Source: Marinobacter sediminum (GTDB lineage Bacteria; Pseudomonadota; Gammaproteobacteria; Pseudomonadales; Oleiphilaceae). From it: a stretch of DNA of 64,000 nucleotides. Of the stretch, positions 1 through 8,309 are shown piece by piece. Where the stretch lies: positions 2,356,001 to 2,420,000 of the forward strand of contig NZ_JAGTWY010000001.1 of the NCBI RefSeq assembly GCF_023657445.1. Direction: 5' to 3'. The notes beneath the pieces were generated by a model. It had not been told where the DNA came from. It searched no databases and saw nothing but the letters and a program-made list of their open reading frames with translations. The position numbers and the translations under genes are program-made. Within the stretch, counting starts at the first letter, position 1; every line of letters begins with the position of its first letter.

Positions 1-926
1 ACTCGTCCAGTCTGATAGTAGGTTGAAACAAGCTCGATATAATCACGGAAGTCTTCATTCTCTATTAGTATTCTGTTTGTAGACTCCCAATCAACATCTG
101 GACGGGAACGCGCAGGCAGAATCATCTCGCTTTCACTTGGGTTCTCAGGGTTGAGCAAAATTACACCAATTCCGTGTAACGCAGATAACATCCTCAATTC
201 TTTTTCAGTATTTGCATCGGCAATAGATGTGCCTACTAAATAGCCCTCATTTGCCCAGCTCGAATTGCTTACAGCTTGAAAAAAACTCTTTCTGGCGTTA
301 GAGCCATTCAGCTCTTTCTTTACCTCAAAAGACCATAGGCGGACACTCTGCCCTGCGCCCTGCTTTACACAGCTTCTAATTAATTCATTCCATTCTTTGT
401 CAATGGGCTGCATCGCAACTATGTCTGGGTGCAACCATTGATTGCCACCGCTACCTCTTGAATTTTTGGAACGTTTCTCATCTATTCGAAGGCAGTATAG
501 TTTCAGCTCCGTTTTGAGGTACTCAATCAGTAATGGATACAACTCATGCTCTGACAATATGTGGTTCGTAGCTGGTGCAGTATCTACTTCTACTTCCTCG
601 TTATCAGGACCATCAAACTCAGAAACCTCCGGAATATCCGTCGTCTTTCTATCTGGGTCATACCAGTACAGTCTCGGGCGAGGCTTATCCTGCCAAAACA
701 CATGGGGGCTTTGATTCGCAATTTGATCCTTTTGAGCACCTATTTCGGCAACAATCTGAGTGACAAATGCTTTTTCGTCGACAAATCTCGGATTATTACG
801 TTTTTCTGCGTAGTCACCTGGGTAAAGATTAACGATTGCTTCAGCAATAGCCCGCGCACTGAAACGTTCTTTTGGATTGTCTCGGAGAAACTGAACCACT
901 TTTTGTGATTGTGATAATTTGGACAA
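1..926 (-). CDS. HrgA-like (COG2958) protein with PD-(D/E)XK-like motif, partial
   Basis: An open frame of 308 codons begins at a TTG codon (924-926) and runs off the left edge without a stop. The start is chosen because AAGGA sits about 7 bases upstream and no ATG lies nearby in frame. Residues 1-90 look like a winged-helix domain of the HARE-HTH kind. HPDIV at about 166-170 followed by FEVK at 200-203 (D168, E201, K203) fits the metal-binding core of PD-(D/E)XK nucleases. This combination matches the COG2958/HrgA family, which is often found near restriction-modification genes. The stretch is distinctly AT-richer than the rest of the window, suggesting transfer. Nuclease activity and a link to a restriction system are inferences; the partner genes, if any, lie beyond the left edge. 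Confidence 0.7.
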   Translation of the reverse strand, partial: MSKLSQSQKVVQFLRDNPKERFSARAIAEAIVNLYPGDYAEKRNNPRFVDEKAFVTQIVAEIGAQKDQIANQSPHVFWQDKPRPRLYWYDPDRKTTDIPEVSEFDGPDNEEVEVDTAPATNHILSEHELYPLLIEYLKTELKLYCLRIDEKRSKNSRGSGGNQWLHPDIVAMQPIDKEWNELIRSCVKQGAGQSVRLWSFEVKKELNGSNARKSFFQAVSNSSWANEGYLVGTSIADANTEKELRMLSALHGIGVILLNPENPSESEMILPARSRPDVDWESTNRILIENEDFRDYIELVSTYYQTGR

Positions 927-983
927 ACTTTATTCCTTACTCAAAAGCCAAAATCAGAAAAGCTAACAGTGATTAGATAGCGC

Positions 984-1137
984 GCTTCGTTATTGCAATC
1001 ATTTGAGCGTCAATAAAAGCTCAGAACCAAAAACTCAGATTTCGCCAACTAAACCACTTAAATCAATGCGCTACGCTGCGCTAATGCTCTGATCTCGCCG
1101 TAATCATTTGACAGCTTCGTTATTGCAATAACGAAGC
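984..1137. repeat. 16-bp direct repeat ending in a 24-bp perfect palindrome
   Basis: The 16 bases at 984-999 (starting GCTTCGTTATTG) recur exactly at 1114-1129. The second copy extends into a perfect 24-base palindrome at 1114-1137, which contains the stop codon of the NERD gene. A short ATCATTTGA word also recurs next to both copies. The palindrome could end transcription of the leftward NERD gene, but no T-run follows it. Otherwise 927-1119 holds no gene I can support. Confidence 0.5.
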
Positions 1138-1902
1138 ACCAACGATCCCCCGGCACTTGGGAAAAGCCTTACAGCCAAAAAACTCCTTCCCAATATTCTC
1201 TCCGCGCTTCACCGTGCGCTTTACCATCTCACCCTGGCACTTCGGGCATCGTGGCTCACTGTTTTTCTTCGCCACGACCTCCTTCACATGCGCCACGTGC
1301 CTCCGGTGATTGCTGAACGTAGCCGCCAGCCGCCCGGATTCAATGGCCTCGATCACCTTCTCAACTTCAACATCCGACAGCCGCTGCTCGGTTTGGGCTT
1401 TGATATAGCGGACATACCCACCACCGTGGGTCACGTTCTCCGGCATGGGCGTTTTGAATGTGGAATCCCCCACAAAGACCACTACGGAAAACACCTGCTC
1501 ATCACTCAGGTCCAACAGGTTTTGCAGTGTCTTAACGTGTTTGTAGTTCTGGTGCAGCGGGTTCTGAAATTTCTGCGAGTACTTGAAGATCTTCTGGGTC
1601 CAATACCGCTGTTTTGCGTTACCAAAGATCCAGCCCTTCATATTCTTGGTTTCCACCACAAATACGCCGTACCGGGAAACAATGATGTGGTCGATCTGGG
1701 TGGTGCCGTCTTCCGTGGGCAGGGTGACGTTCTTGATCAGGTGGTAGCGGTTTTTATCGAGGAAGAGTCGAGCTGAAGCATTAACAGTGAACTCTCCCAC
1801 TTGGCCTTTGAACCATGGAGAACGCAGTATGGTGACCAGCAATACGAGGGGTATCAGATACCAGAAGTGTAAAAGAGGCTGAATCAGTATTGAGGGGTCC
1901 AT
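1120..1902 (-). CDS. NERD-domain protein with C-terminal topoisomerase-type zinc ribbon
   Basis: This 260-residue protein starts with a hydrophobic segment (about residues 12-26, WYLIPLVLLVTIL), so it is probably membrane-anchored. A NERD domain follows (about 35-150) with the typical run TEDGTTQIDHIIVSRYGVFV, then VETKNMKGWIFG, the nuclease-like E-x-K core. The C-terminus carries a four-cysteine zinc ribbon (CPKCQGEMV ... FFGCKAFPKCRGI) of the kind found at the end of topoisomerase I. NERD domains are related to restriction-type nucleases and occur in DNA-processing proteins; the exact role here is unknown. AGGGATAACGG lies ahead of the ATG. It sits beside the HrgA-like gene on the same strand, so the two could belong to one accessory region, though a 193-base gap with a palindrome separates them. 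Confidence 0.8.
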   Translation of the reverse strand: MDPSILIQPLLHFWYLIPLVLLVTILRSPWFKGQVGEFTVNASARLFLDKNRYHLIKNVTLPTEDGTTQIDHIIVSRYGVFVVETKNMKGWIFGNAKQRYWTQKIFKYSQKFQNPLHQNYKHVKTLQNLLDLSDEQVFSVVVFVGDSTFKTPMPENVTHGGGYVRYIKAQTEQRLSDVEVEKVIEAIESGRLAATFSNHRRHVAHVKEVVAKKNSEPRCPKCQGEMVKRTVKRGENIGKEFFGCKAFPKCRGIVGASLLQ

Positions 1903-2016
1903 CGTCCGTTATCCCTAACATTCGGTGCTTCCATAGCAAGTAGCTACCTACACTAGACCATCTCAGTGCGTTTTTCTGCGCCAATTACAAAAAAACATAT
2001 TTTTTATGCCACAAAA

Positions 2017-2045
2017 AAAGCTGTGCAGTCACCCTGCACAGCTTT
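2017..2045. terminator. Bidirectional intrinsic terminator
   Basis: A 12-bp stem (AAAGCTGTGCAG / CTGCACAGCTTT) with a 5-base loop is flanked by a seven-A run on the left and by CTGTTTT on the right. Read leftward it is a classic stem plus T-run, ending the urea operon after the small gene at 2109-2294. Confidence 0.85.
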
Positions 2046-2108
2046 CTGTTTTCCAGTGTTTTTAGGATCTCTCAAGGTAGAACCGCGAGGGCGCTACCGA
2101 TAAAAATC

Positions 2109-2294
2109 TCAGTCTTTCCCGCCACGCTTGGCTCGCTTCAGCCCATAGACAGCAACGATGGCGGCTGCTCCTATGGCAAACAGGTACTCAATATGCAATC
2201 CATCGCCAAGAGCTTCGTGGCCGGCGTGACCAAAGGCAGCGCCAGAGACCAGAAGCAGGCTGGCAGTCAGAGTCAGTCGGTTAGTCAGTTTCAT
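2109..2294 (-). CDS. Small exported or inner-membrane protein, unknown function
   Basis: This 61-residue protein has an N-terminal signal-like helix (residues about 5-20, ending SGAAFG), then HAGHEALGDG, then a transmembrane helix (YLFAIGAAAIVAVYGL) and a basic tail. It lies 44 bases after ureG and before the operon terminator, so it is probably co-transcribed with the urease genes. The HAGHE motif after the signal cleavage site recalls the start of HupE/UreJ metal transporters, but the protein is far too short to be one. It may be a remnant or a small nickel-related accessory protein; I cannot assign a function. Confidence 0.6.
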   Translation of the reverse strand: MKLTNRLTLTASLLLVSGAAFGHAGHEALGDGLHIEYLFAIGAAAIVAVYGLKRAKRGGKD

Positions 2295-2338
2295 GGTTGT
2301 CTCTCCGTCGTTCGTTTAAAACTCAAAATCCGGTTTCT

Positions 2339-2977
2339 TTAGGCGGTTTCAGCAAGCTTCTCAGGCCGGCGCTCCGGCAGCATGCCCCGCTCCAGAATGA
2401 AGCTGATAATCGTCTCCAGCCCTACCCCGTCATACAGGTTGGTGAACACGAAGGGGCGTTCGCCGCGCATTTTCTTGCTGTCCCGTTCCATCACATCCAG
2501 TGAGGCGTGTACCTGTTCGGCAATGTCGATCTTGTTGATGATCAGCAGGTCGGATTTGGTAATACCGGGCCCGCCTTTGCGGGGGATCTTGTCGCCGGCG
2601 GATACGTCGATCACATACAGGGTAAGGTCAGACAGCTCCGGGCTGAAGGTCGCGGAAAGGTTGTCGCCGCCGGATTCCACCAGCACCAGTTCCAGGTTAG
2701 GGTGCCGGCTTTGCAGGTCGTCGATGGCGGCCAGGTTCATGCTGGCGTCTTCACGGATGGCGGTGTGCGGGCAGCCGCCGGTTTCTACGCCCAGAATGCG
2801 GTCTGCGGGCAGGGCATCGTGTTTCAGCAGGAAGTCTGCGTCTTCCCTGGTGTAGATGTCGTTGGTGACGACGGCGATGTCGTAGTGGTCTTTCAGGGCT
2901 TTGCACAGTTGGCGCAGCAGGGCGGTTTTGCCGGAACCAACCGGCCCCCCCACTCCAACTCTCAGACAATGTTTCAT
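2339..2977 (-). CDS. ureG: Urease accessory GTPase UreG
   Basis: This 212-residue SIMIBI-class GTPase delivers nickel to urease. The P-loop GGPVGSGKT is at residues 10-18, the metal-binding CPH motif is in [21 protein letters not shown] follows, and the guanine-specificity motif NKID comes later (IINKIDIAE). The length matches the family. UreG works as a GTP-dependent dimer in the UreDFG complex, with UreE handing over Ni2+. GAGGAG lies 9 bases before the ATG. It is separated from ureF by 167 bases that contain a large inverted repeat, unlike the otherwise tightly packed operon. Confidence 0.97.
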   Translation of the reverse strand: MKHCLRVGVGGPVGSGKTALLRQLCKALKDHYDIAVVTNDIYTREDADFLLKHDALPADRILGVETGGCPHTAIREDASMNLAAIDDLQSRHPNLELVLVESGGDNLSATFSPELSDLTLYVIDVSAGDKIPRKGGPGITKSDLLIINKIDIAEQVHASLDVMERDSKKMRGERPFVFTNLYDGVGLETIISFILERGMLPERRPEKLAETA

Positions 2978-3019
2978 GTTCCATCTCCTCGTTGTTTTCG
3001 TGCTCCGAGTAGGTCGGCA

Positions 3020-3117
3020 AGTAGCAAGAGCTTTTTGAAAAACGCTTCAAGCACATCCATGTGCGCTTGAGCTCCGCCATCCATGGCTCCGCACATTTTC
3101 AAAAAGCTCTTGCTACT
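3020..3117 (-). repeat. Intergenic inverted repeat, copy 1 (inside the ure operon)
   Basis: Perfect 22-bp arms (3020-3041 and 3096-3117) enclose a 54-base core. The core, read on the minus strand as the ure operon is transcribed, holds two small hairpins: GCCATGGATGGC at 3087-3076 and GCACATGGATGTGC at 3064-3051, each with GGA in the loop. The same core occurs at 55259-55312 with unrelated arms, and a diverged version at 39810-39865. It would form a long hairpin in the mRNA between ureF and ureG. Confidence 0.85.
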
Positions 3118-3144
3118 CACCTGTCTGGCCATCGGAGTGGCTTC

Positions 3145-3852
3145 CTAGCTTCTAAAAAGCCGTGAATACTGGGTTTCGTGTAAGGCACTGCCGAGCGCCA
3201 GGCCCGGCAATACCGGGCCGAGTTCGTCGTCTTCTTTCTGCAGGGCGTTATCCACGGCCATCACCAGTTTTGGGCGCAGGCGCTCGGTCAGGCGCTGGGC
3301 GGCGGTGTGGCCCAGGGGCATGGCCTTGCAGGCGACGGCGAGCTGGTTTTCCAGCCAGGCCCAGGCGAAGCCGAGCAGTGTTTGCCGTGCCGGCACCCGG
3401 CGCATATGAGCGGCCCAGGCAAACAGGGTCACATAGCCGGGGCTTTCCGGCAGCAGGCCGTCGTCCGGCAACAGTTCCAGGCTGCCGAGGAGGCGTACCA
3501 GAGCCGCGCCCAGGCGGATGTCTTCGTCGGTCAGTTCGGCGGTTTCCCGGGTGGCGTGCAGCCAGTCGTTCCATTCGGCGATCACGCTGGCGTCACGGTC
3601 GGCCCATGCCTGCTGCACCCGTGCCAGCAAGGGCAATTCGCAGCGGGTGAGGCCGTCTTCCAGTACGCCTTCCAGCCACTCGCCCAGCTCCTCCTCATTG
3701 TTCACCCAGCCCAGCTCAAAGGCGCTTTCCAGGCCCTGGGACCAGGCAAAGGCGCCGATGGGCAGCGCGGGGCTGACCAGTTGCAGCAGCCCAAGCAGTG
3801 CGAAATCGCCCACCGCGGTCTGGCTGCTGTCAGTGAGCATGAGGGTGGTCAT
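3145..3852 (-). CDS. ureF: Urease accessory protein UreF
   Basis: This 235-residue all-helical protein recruits UreG to the UreD-urease complex and acts as a checkpoint for GTP-dependent activation. The family start LLGLLQLVSPALPIGAFAWS is near residue 25, followed by SQGLE. The C-terminal ALHETQYSRLFRS resembles the conserved SxxHETQYSRLFRS tail. The frame stays open further upstream, but that stretch is antisense-like translation through ureE. I choose ATG at 3850-3852, with GGAAAGGG upstream; ATG at 3838-3840 is the alternative. Either start lies within the end of ureE, so translation is coupled (23 or 11 bases of overlap). Confidence 0.95.
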   Translation of the reverse strand: MTTLMLTDSSQTAVGDFALLGLLQLVSPALPIGAFAWSQGLESAFELGWVNNEEELGEWLEGVLEDGLTRCELPLLARVQQAWADRDASVIAEWNDWLHATRETAELTDEDIRLGAALVRLLGSLELLPDDGLLPESPGYVTLFAWAAHMRRVPARQTLLGFAWAWLENQLAVACKAMPLGHTAAQRLTERLRPKLVMAVDNALQKEDDELGPVLPGLALGSALHETQYSRLFRS

Positions 3853-4348
3853 GGTGGTGGCCCTTTCCGTGGGAATGGCCAGTTTGTGCGTAGGCACCCG
3901 GCTCGGGGTCAAACGGGGCACGGTGGTGTTCCAGGGTGGCGCCGAGGTGTTCGGCCAGTTCTTCCAGAACGTGGTCTGGCGGGAAGCGCACCCAGGCCGT
4001 TTTCCCATCGACAGGGCCACCCTTCGCCTTGTCGTCACTGCCAATGGCGAGGGACACGTGGCGGTTGCCGAGGTGATAGCACAGCCGCGCCATGGCAAGG
4101 CCCGGCTCGATGTGAGCGGTTACTACCGGCTCGTCGGCGGCGCGGATGCGGATGATCTCGCCGGTTTCTGCCTGCAGGAAGGCGCCTTCGCGCAGCACGG
4201 GGCCACGGTCGAGGAACAGGCCGACGTCGTAACCGGTGTCGGTTTTGGCGCGCAGGCGGCCGCGCATGCGCAGCTCGAACGGCAGCGTGAGGTGGTCGTG
4301 GATTTCGGATGTATCTACTGGTCCGACCCGTTGGGTAAGTTCAAGCAT
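3830..4348 (-). CDS. ureE: Urease nickel metallochaperone UreE
   Basis: This 172-residue chaperone binds Ni2+ and donates it to UreG. It has an N-terminal peptide-binding-like domain with GLFLDRGPVLREG, a central metal-binding domain (YHLGNRHV), and a histidine-rich tail (GHSHGKGHHHDHPHAH) typical of the long, high-capacity form. AGGAGACC precedes the ATG, which lies 9 bases after the ureC stop. Its end overlaps the start of ureF. Confidence 0.96.
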   Translation of the reverse strand: MLELTQRVGPVDTSEIHDHLTLPFELRMRGRLRAKTDTGYDVGLFLDRGPVLREGAFLQAETGEIIRIRAADEPVVTAHIEPGLAMARLCYHLGNRHVSLAIGSDDKAKGGPVDGKTAWVRFPPDHVLEELAEHLGATLEHHRAPFDPEPGAYAQTGHSHGKGHHHDHPHAH

Positions 4349-4357
4349 GTCGGTCTC

Positions 4358-6061
4358 CTAGAACAGATGATAACGCTGGGCCAGCGGCAATTCGGTAGCT
4401 GGTTCACAGGTTAGCAGTTCGCCGTCTGCGTGCACTTCGTAGGTTTGCGGGTCTACGGTGATGTGCGGGCAGGCGTCGTTAAGTTTCAGGTCGCTCTTGC
4501 GTACGTCGCGCACGCCTTTGCAGGCGGAAAGCGGGCTGTCGAGGCCGAGTACCTTGCCTATGCCGGCATCAAGGGCGGCCTGGCTGACAAAGCTCAGGCG
4601 GGTGGCACTGGCGGCTTTGCCGAAGGCGCCGAACATGGGGCGGTAGTGCACTGGCTGTGGAGTGGGTATGGAGGCGTTGGCATCACCCATGGGTGCGGCT
4701 GCAATCATGCCGCCCTTGAGGATGGTGGCCGGTTTCACGCCGAAGAAGGCGGGGCTCCACAGCACCAGGTCCGCCAGCTTGCCCACTTCCACCGAGCCCA
4801 CTTCGTGCGCGATGCCGTGGGTGATGGCGGGGTTGATGGTGTACTTGGCGATGTAACGCTTGGCCCGCAGGTTGTCGGCACCCAGCTCTTCGTCTTCCGG
4901 CAGCAGGCCCCGCTGCTGTTTCATTTTGTGGGCGGTCTGCCAGGTACGGCATACCACTTCGCCCACCCGGCCCATGGCCTGGGAATCGGAGGCGATCATG
5001 GAGATCACGCCCAGGTCGTGGAGGATGTCTTCCGCGGCGATGGTCTCGCGGCGGATGCGGGAGTCGGCAAAGGCGACGTCTTCCGGGATGTTCGGGTCCA
5101 GGTGGTGGCACACCATCAGCATGTCCAGGTGTTCGTCGATGGTGTTCACGGTGTAGGGCCGCGTCGGGTTGGTGGAGGACGGCAGCACGTAGGACTTGGA
5201 GCAGGCGGTGATGATGTCCGGCGCATGGCCGCCGCCCGCACCCTCGGTGTGGTAGGTGTGGATGCAGCGCTCTTTGAACGCGGCGAGGGTGTCTTCCACG
5301 AAGCCGGATTCGTTCAGGGTGTCGGTGTGGATGGCCACCTGTACGTCGTACTTGTCTGCCACGGTGAGGCAGTTGTCGATGGAGGCCGGGGTGGTGCCCC
5401 AGTCTTCGTGCAGTTTCAGGCCCATGGCGCCGGCTTTGAGTTGCAGTTCGAGGGATTCCGGCAGGGAGGCGTTGCCTTTGCCGAGGAAGCCGATGTTCAT
5501 GGGCATGGAATCCACGGCCTGCAGCATTTTTCCGATGTGCCAGGCACCCGGGGTGCAGGTGGTGGCGTTGGTGCCGGTAGCAGGGCCGGTGCCGCCACCA
5601 AGCATGGTGGTTACGCCGCTCATGAGGGCTTCTTCGATCTGCTGCGGGCAGATGAAGTGGATGTGGGCATCGATGCCGCCGGCGGTGAGGATCTTGCCCT
5701 CACCGGCAATGATTTCGGTGCCGGGGCCGATGACGATAGTGACGTCTGGCTGGGTATCCGGGTTGCCCGCTTTGCCGATGGCGGCGATGCGGCCTTTCTG
5801 GATGCCAACGTCGGCTTTGACGATGCCCCACCAGTCGAGGATCAGGGCGTTGGTGATGACGGTGTCCATCACGCTGTCGTCGGCGTGCTGGCTCTGGCCC
5901 ATGCCATCTCTGATGACTTTGCCACCGCCGAATTTTACTTCGTCGCCATAGTGGGCGGCGTCGCTTTCCACTTCAATCCACAGGTCGGTGTCGCCGAGTC
6001 TTACCCGGTCGCCGGTGGTTGGGCCGTACATCTCGGCATAGGCTTGTCTGGTGATTTTCAT
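4358..6061 (-). CDS. ureC: Urease subunit alpha (catalytic)
   Basis: This 567-residue dinickel amidohydrolase hydrolyses urea to ammonia and carbamate. Every key residue is visible: nickel ligands H133 and H135 (GIDAHIHF), the carbamylated bridging lysine K216 (GLKLHEDWG), H245, H271, D359 (ASDSQAMGR), and the catalytic histidine H319 in the flap motif MVCHHLD. Numbering is one below that of the Klebsiella enzyme. The length is standard. Its ATG overlaps the ureB stop (ATGA), and GGAGGG precedes it. It should assemble with UreA and UreB as a cytoplasmic (UreABC)3. Confidence 0.98.
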   Translation of the reverse strand: MKITRQAYAEMYGPTTGDRVRLGDTDLWIEVESDAAHYGDEVKFGGGKVIRDGMGQSQHADDSVMDTVITNALILDWWGIVKADVGIQKGRIAAIGKAGNPDTQPDVTIVIGPGTEIIAGEGKILTAGGIDAHIHFICPQQIEEALMSGVTTMLGGGTGPATGTNATTCTPGAWHIGKMLQAVDSMPMNIGFLGKGNASLPESLELQLKAGAMGLKLHEDWGTTPASIDNCLTVADKYDVQVAIHTDTLNESGFVEDTLAAFKERCIHTYHTEGAGGGHAPDIITACSKSYVLPSSTNPTRPYTVNTIDEHLDMLMVCHHLDPNIPEDVAFADSRIRRETIAAEDILHDLGVISMIASDSQAMGRVGEVVCRTWQTAHKMKQQRGLLPEDEELGADNLRAKRYIAKYTINPAITHGIAHEVGSVEVGKLADLVLWSPAFFGVKPATILKGGMIAAAPMGDANASIPTPQPVHYRPMFGAFGKAASATRLSFVSQAALDAGIGKVLGLDSPLSACKGVRDVRKSDLKLNDACPHITVDPQTYEVHADGELLTCEPATELPLAQRYHLF

Positions 6062-6375
6062 TTCTGGCCCTCCAGTTTGCCCATGACTTCCTGGCGGAAA
6101 CCGTAAATCTCGCGGCCACCGGCGAAGGGAATCAGGGTGACTTCGCGGCTTTGGCCGGGTTCGAAGCGGATCGCGCTGCCTGCGGCGACGTCGAGGCGGT
6201 AGCCCCGGGCCCTGGCCCGATCAAAATCCAGTGCCGGGTTGGTTTCCGCGAAATGGTAATGGGAGCCAACCTGGACCGGGCGGTCGCCGGTGTTGGCAAC
6301 TTCGATGGTGATGCGTTCACGGCCTGCGCAGAGTTCGACGTCGCCGTCTTTCAAATCGTATTCACCGGGGATCAT
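6058..6375 (-). CDS. ureB: Urease subunit beta
   Basis: This 105-residue structural subunit matches the family start MIPGEYDL and contains the conserved [15 protein letters not shown] and the C-terminal [14 protein letters not shown]. The frame is open for 17 more codons upstream. ATG at 6373-6375 is preferred because GAGGAG lies about 7 bases ahead and the protein then has the usual length. It begins 10 bases after ureA ends and overlaps ureC by 4 bases. Confidence 0.97.
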   Translation of the reverse strand: MIPGEYDLKDGDVELCAGRERITIEVANTGDRPVQVGSHYHFAETNPALDFDRARARGYRLDVAAGSAIRFEPGQSREVTLIPFAGGREIYGFRQEVMGKLEGQK

Positions 6376-6385
6376 GGCGCGCTCC

Positions 6386-6688
6386 TCAAACAATGGGATT
6401 GTGAACGGTGACGAGTTTCGTTCCATCGGGGAACGTTGCCTCTACCTGCACTTCGTCGACCATTTCGGCGATGCCATCCATCACGTCGTCGCGGGTGAGG
6501 ATTTCGGTGCCGGCGGTCATGAGTTCCGCCACGGTGCGGCCTTCCCGGGCGCCTTCCATGATTTCGGCACTGATCAGGGCTACGGCTTCGGGGTAGTTGA
6601 GCTTCAGGCCTTTGGCTTTGCGCCGTTCGGCCAGCAGGGCGGCTGTGAACAGCAGCAGTTTGTCTTTGTCTCTGGGCGTTAATTCCAT
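6386..6688 (-). CDS. ureA: Urease subunit gamma
   Basis: This 100-residue structural subunit starts [20 protein letters not shown] and contains [11 protein letters not shown] and the C-terminal VTVHNPI, exactly the family pattern and length. The open frame extends 36 codons further upstream into ureD, but ATG at 6686-6688 gives the normal protein. It follows ureD after 29 bases. Confidence 0.97.
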   Translation of the reverse strand: MELTPRDKDKLLLFTAALLAERRKAKGLKLNYPEAVALISAEIMEGAREGRTVAELMTAGTEILTRDDVMDGIAEMVDEVQVEATFPDGTKLVTVHNPIV

Positions 6689-6717
6689 CGTTGTTCGCTC
6701 CGCAATTCGTATATTGT

Positions 6718-7614
6718 TCAGGTCAGCCAGATTCGGGGAACGCTGGCAGGCTGGCCGGTGAGTCTTGGTCGGATCAGTTCCCAGGCTTGCTGGCATAACG
6801 CCCAGGCTTCGTTTCTTTCCTGCCCCAGATAGCGCAGCAGCACCACGCCACGGCGGCGGGTAACGGCCCAGCGGTGGCTGGCAGGCAGGGTTTCCCGGAG
6901 TTCTTCAATGGCGGCGGCTTCGTCTTCCAGGCCAACCACCCACAGGGTGGCCTGGACGGTGGCGCCGCCCTGGCCCCAGTGGCCTTTGAACCGGGGGTGG
7001 TTCGGATCCATGGGCTGGCGTTCCAGCCACAGGGGGCGGCCGTCCATCAGCAGTCTGAAACGCTGTTCCAGGTGGCCGGAGACGAACGGCAGTTTGCTGG
7101 CCGGTCGGCCGAGGGCGAGGATTTCCCAGCCGATGCATCTGGCGCCGGTTTCCAGTTCGATGGTGGTGCTTTGTTCGCCCCGGGAGCCGTCGAAGGCGAG
7201 GGTTTCCTGGGGCAGGTATTCGAGAGTTCCGCCGCTGGCGACCTGCAAACGGGTGTGCTGGCCCCAGGCCACGCCGTGGCTGTCGGCCTTGTAGAGTTTG
7301 GCAGCCGCAGGTGTGGTCAGCAGGGTGTGAGCGCCCTCGCCTACCCGGGCGTCGATGCTCAGGGCATCGCCGCTCACCAGTCCGCCCGGCGGGTGCAGCA
7401 GGTACACGTGGCAGCAGCCGTTGCGCCCTTCCGGATAAAACGGGCGCTGCACTCGCAGCGGGCCCTGGTGGCGAACGTGGGTCATACGGGTGGCGGTCTT
7501 GTCGCCATCGGGCCGGGCGTCGAAGCCCAGCGAGATGGACGCGGCCCAGCGCCGGCCTTCGTCGAAGCGGTGGCCGGAGTCGTTCGCGGCTTCAATTTGC
7601 TGATAGACCGTCAT
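6718..7614 (-). CDS. ureD: Urease accessory protein UreD
   Basis: This 298-residue scaffold binds apo-urease and, with UreF and UreG, directs nickel into the active site. Family hallmarks are the N-terminal [35 protein letters not shown] and [11 protein letters not shown]. Its ATG overlaps the urtE stop (ATGA at 7611-7614), so the transporter and urease halves of the cluster are translationally coupled. This is direct evidence for one transcription unit. Confidence 0.96.
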   Translation of the reverse strand: MTVYQQIEAANDSGHRFDEGRRWAASISLGFDARPDGDKTATRMTHVRHQGPLRVQRPFYPEGRNGCCHVYLLHPPGGLVSGDALSIDARVGEGAHTLLTTPAAAKLYKADSHGVAWGQHTRLQVASGGTLEYLPQETLAFDGSRGEQSTTIELETGARCIGWEILALGRPASKLPFVSGHLEQRFRLLMDGRPLWLERQPMDPNHPRFKGHWGQGGATVQATLWVVGLEDEAAAIEELRETLPASHRWAVTRRRGVVLLRYLGQERNEAWALCQQAWELIRPRLTGQPASVPRIWLT

Positions 7615-8309
7615 ACCGTCAGGTGCTTCTTGATGAGTTCATCGGTGAGCCCGGCGATTTCGTCTTCGGCCACGCGGCGGCCACGGTCGAGGATGGCGAA
7701 GCGGTCGGCGTATTTGCGGGCGAACGGAAGCTTCTGTTCCACCAGCAACACGGTGAGGCCGTCTTCCTCAATCAGCCTGCGGATAACCTCGCCAATCTGG
7801 GCGACGATGTTGGGCTGGATGCCCTCGCCCGGCTCATCGAGGATCAGCAGGCGCGGCTCGATCACCAGCGCCCGGCCAATGGCGAGCTGCTGTTGCTGGC
7901 CACCGGAGAGGTCGCCGCCCCGGCGATTGCGCATTTCCTTCAATACCGGGAACAGCTCGTACACCCGCTCGGGAATTTTCTTGCTGCCGTCCTTGCGCAC
8001 GGCCAGGCCAGTGCGCAGGTTTTCTTCCACGGTCAGCAGCGGGAAGATCTGCCGGCCCTGGGGCACGTAACCGATGCCCAGGCGGGAGCGGTCTTCGATT
8101 TTTTTCCTGGTGAGTTCCACGTCCCCGGCGAACAGGATGGAGCCGCTTTTCACGGTTTCCTCACCCATCACGCATTTCATCAGGGTGGTCTTGCCCACGC
8201 CGTTGCGGCCCATCACACAGGTACACTGGCCCTGGGGCACATTCAGTTCCAGGTCCCAGAGGGTGTGGCTTTCGCCGTAATACTGGTTGAGTTTGTCGAT
8301 CTTCAGCAT
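7611..8309 (-). CDS. urtE: Urea ABC transporter ATP-binding protein UrtE
   Basis: This 232-residue ATPase belongs to the branched-chain amino acid (LivF) class. Walker A is GRNGVGKT, the signature is LSGGQQQQLAIGRAL, and Walker B is LLILDEPGEGI; DEPGEGIQPN is the characteristic urea-transporter variant. An open frame continues upstream through urtD in a different phase. ATG at 8307-8309 is chosen because it overlaps the urtD stop (TGATG). It drives urea import with UrtD. Confidence 0.95.
   Translation of the reverse strand: MLKIDKLNQYYGESHTLWDLELNVPQGQCTCVMGRNGVGKTTLMKCVMGEETVKSGSILFAGDVELTRKKIEDRSRLGIGYVPQGRQIFPLLTVEENLRTGLAVRKDGSKKIPERVYELFPVLKEMRNRRGGDLSGGQQQQLAIGRALVIEPRLLILDEPGEGIQPNIVAQIGEVIRRLIEEDGLTVLLVEQKLPFARKYADRFAILDRGRRVAEDEIAGLTDELIKKHLTV

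Noticed and set aside
4430..6106. 558-codon plus-strand frame opposite ureC, and similar long frames opposite ureF, urtBC, metK, ahcY and the glycosyltransferase gene
   Set aside because: They mirror strongly supported genes in GC-rich DNA, give low-complexity Gly/Ala/His/Val-rich translations and lack ribosome sites.
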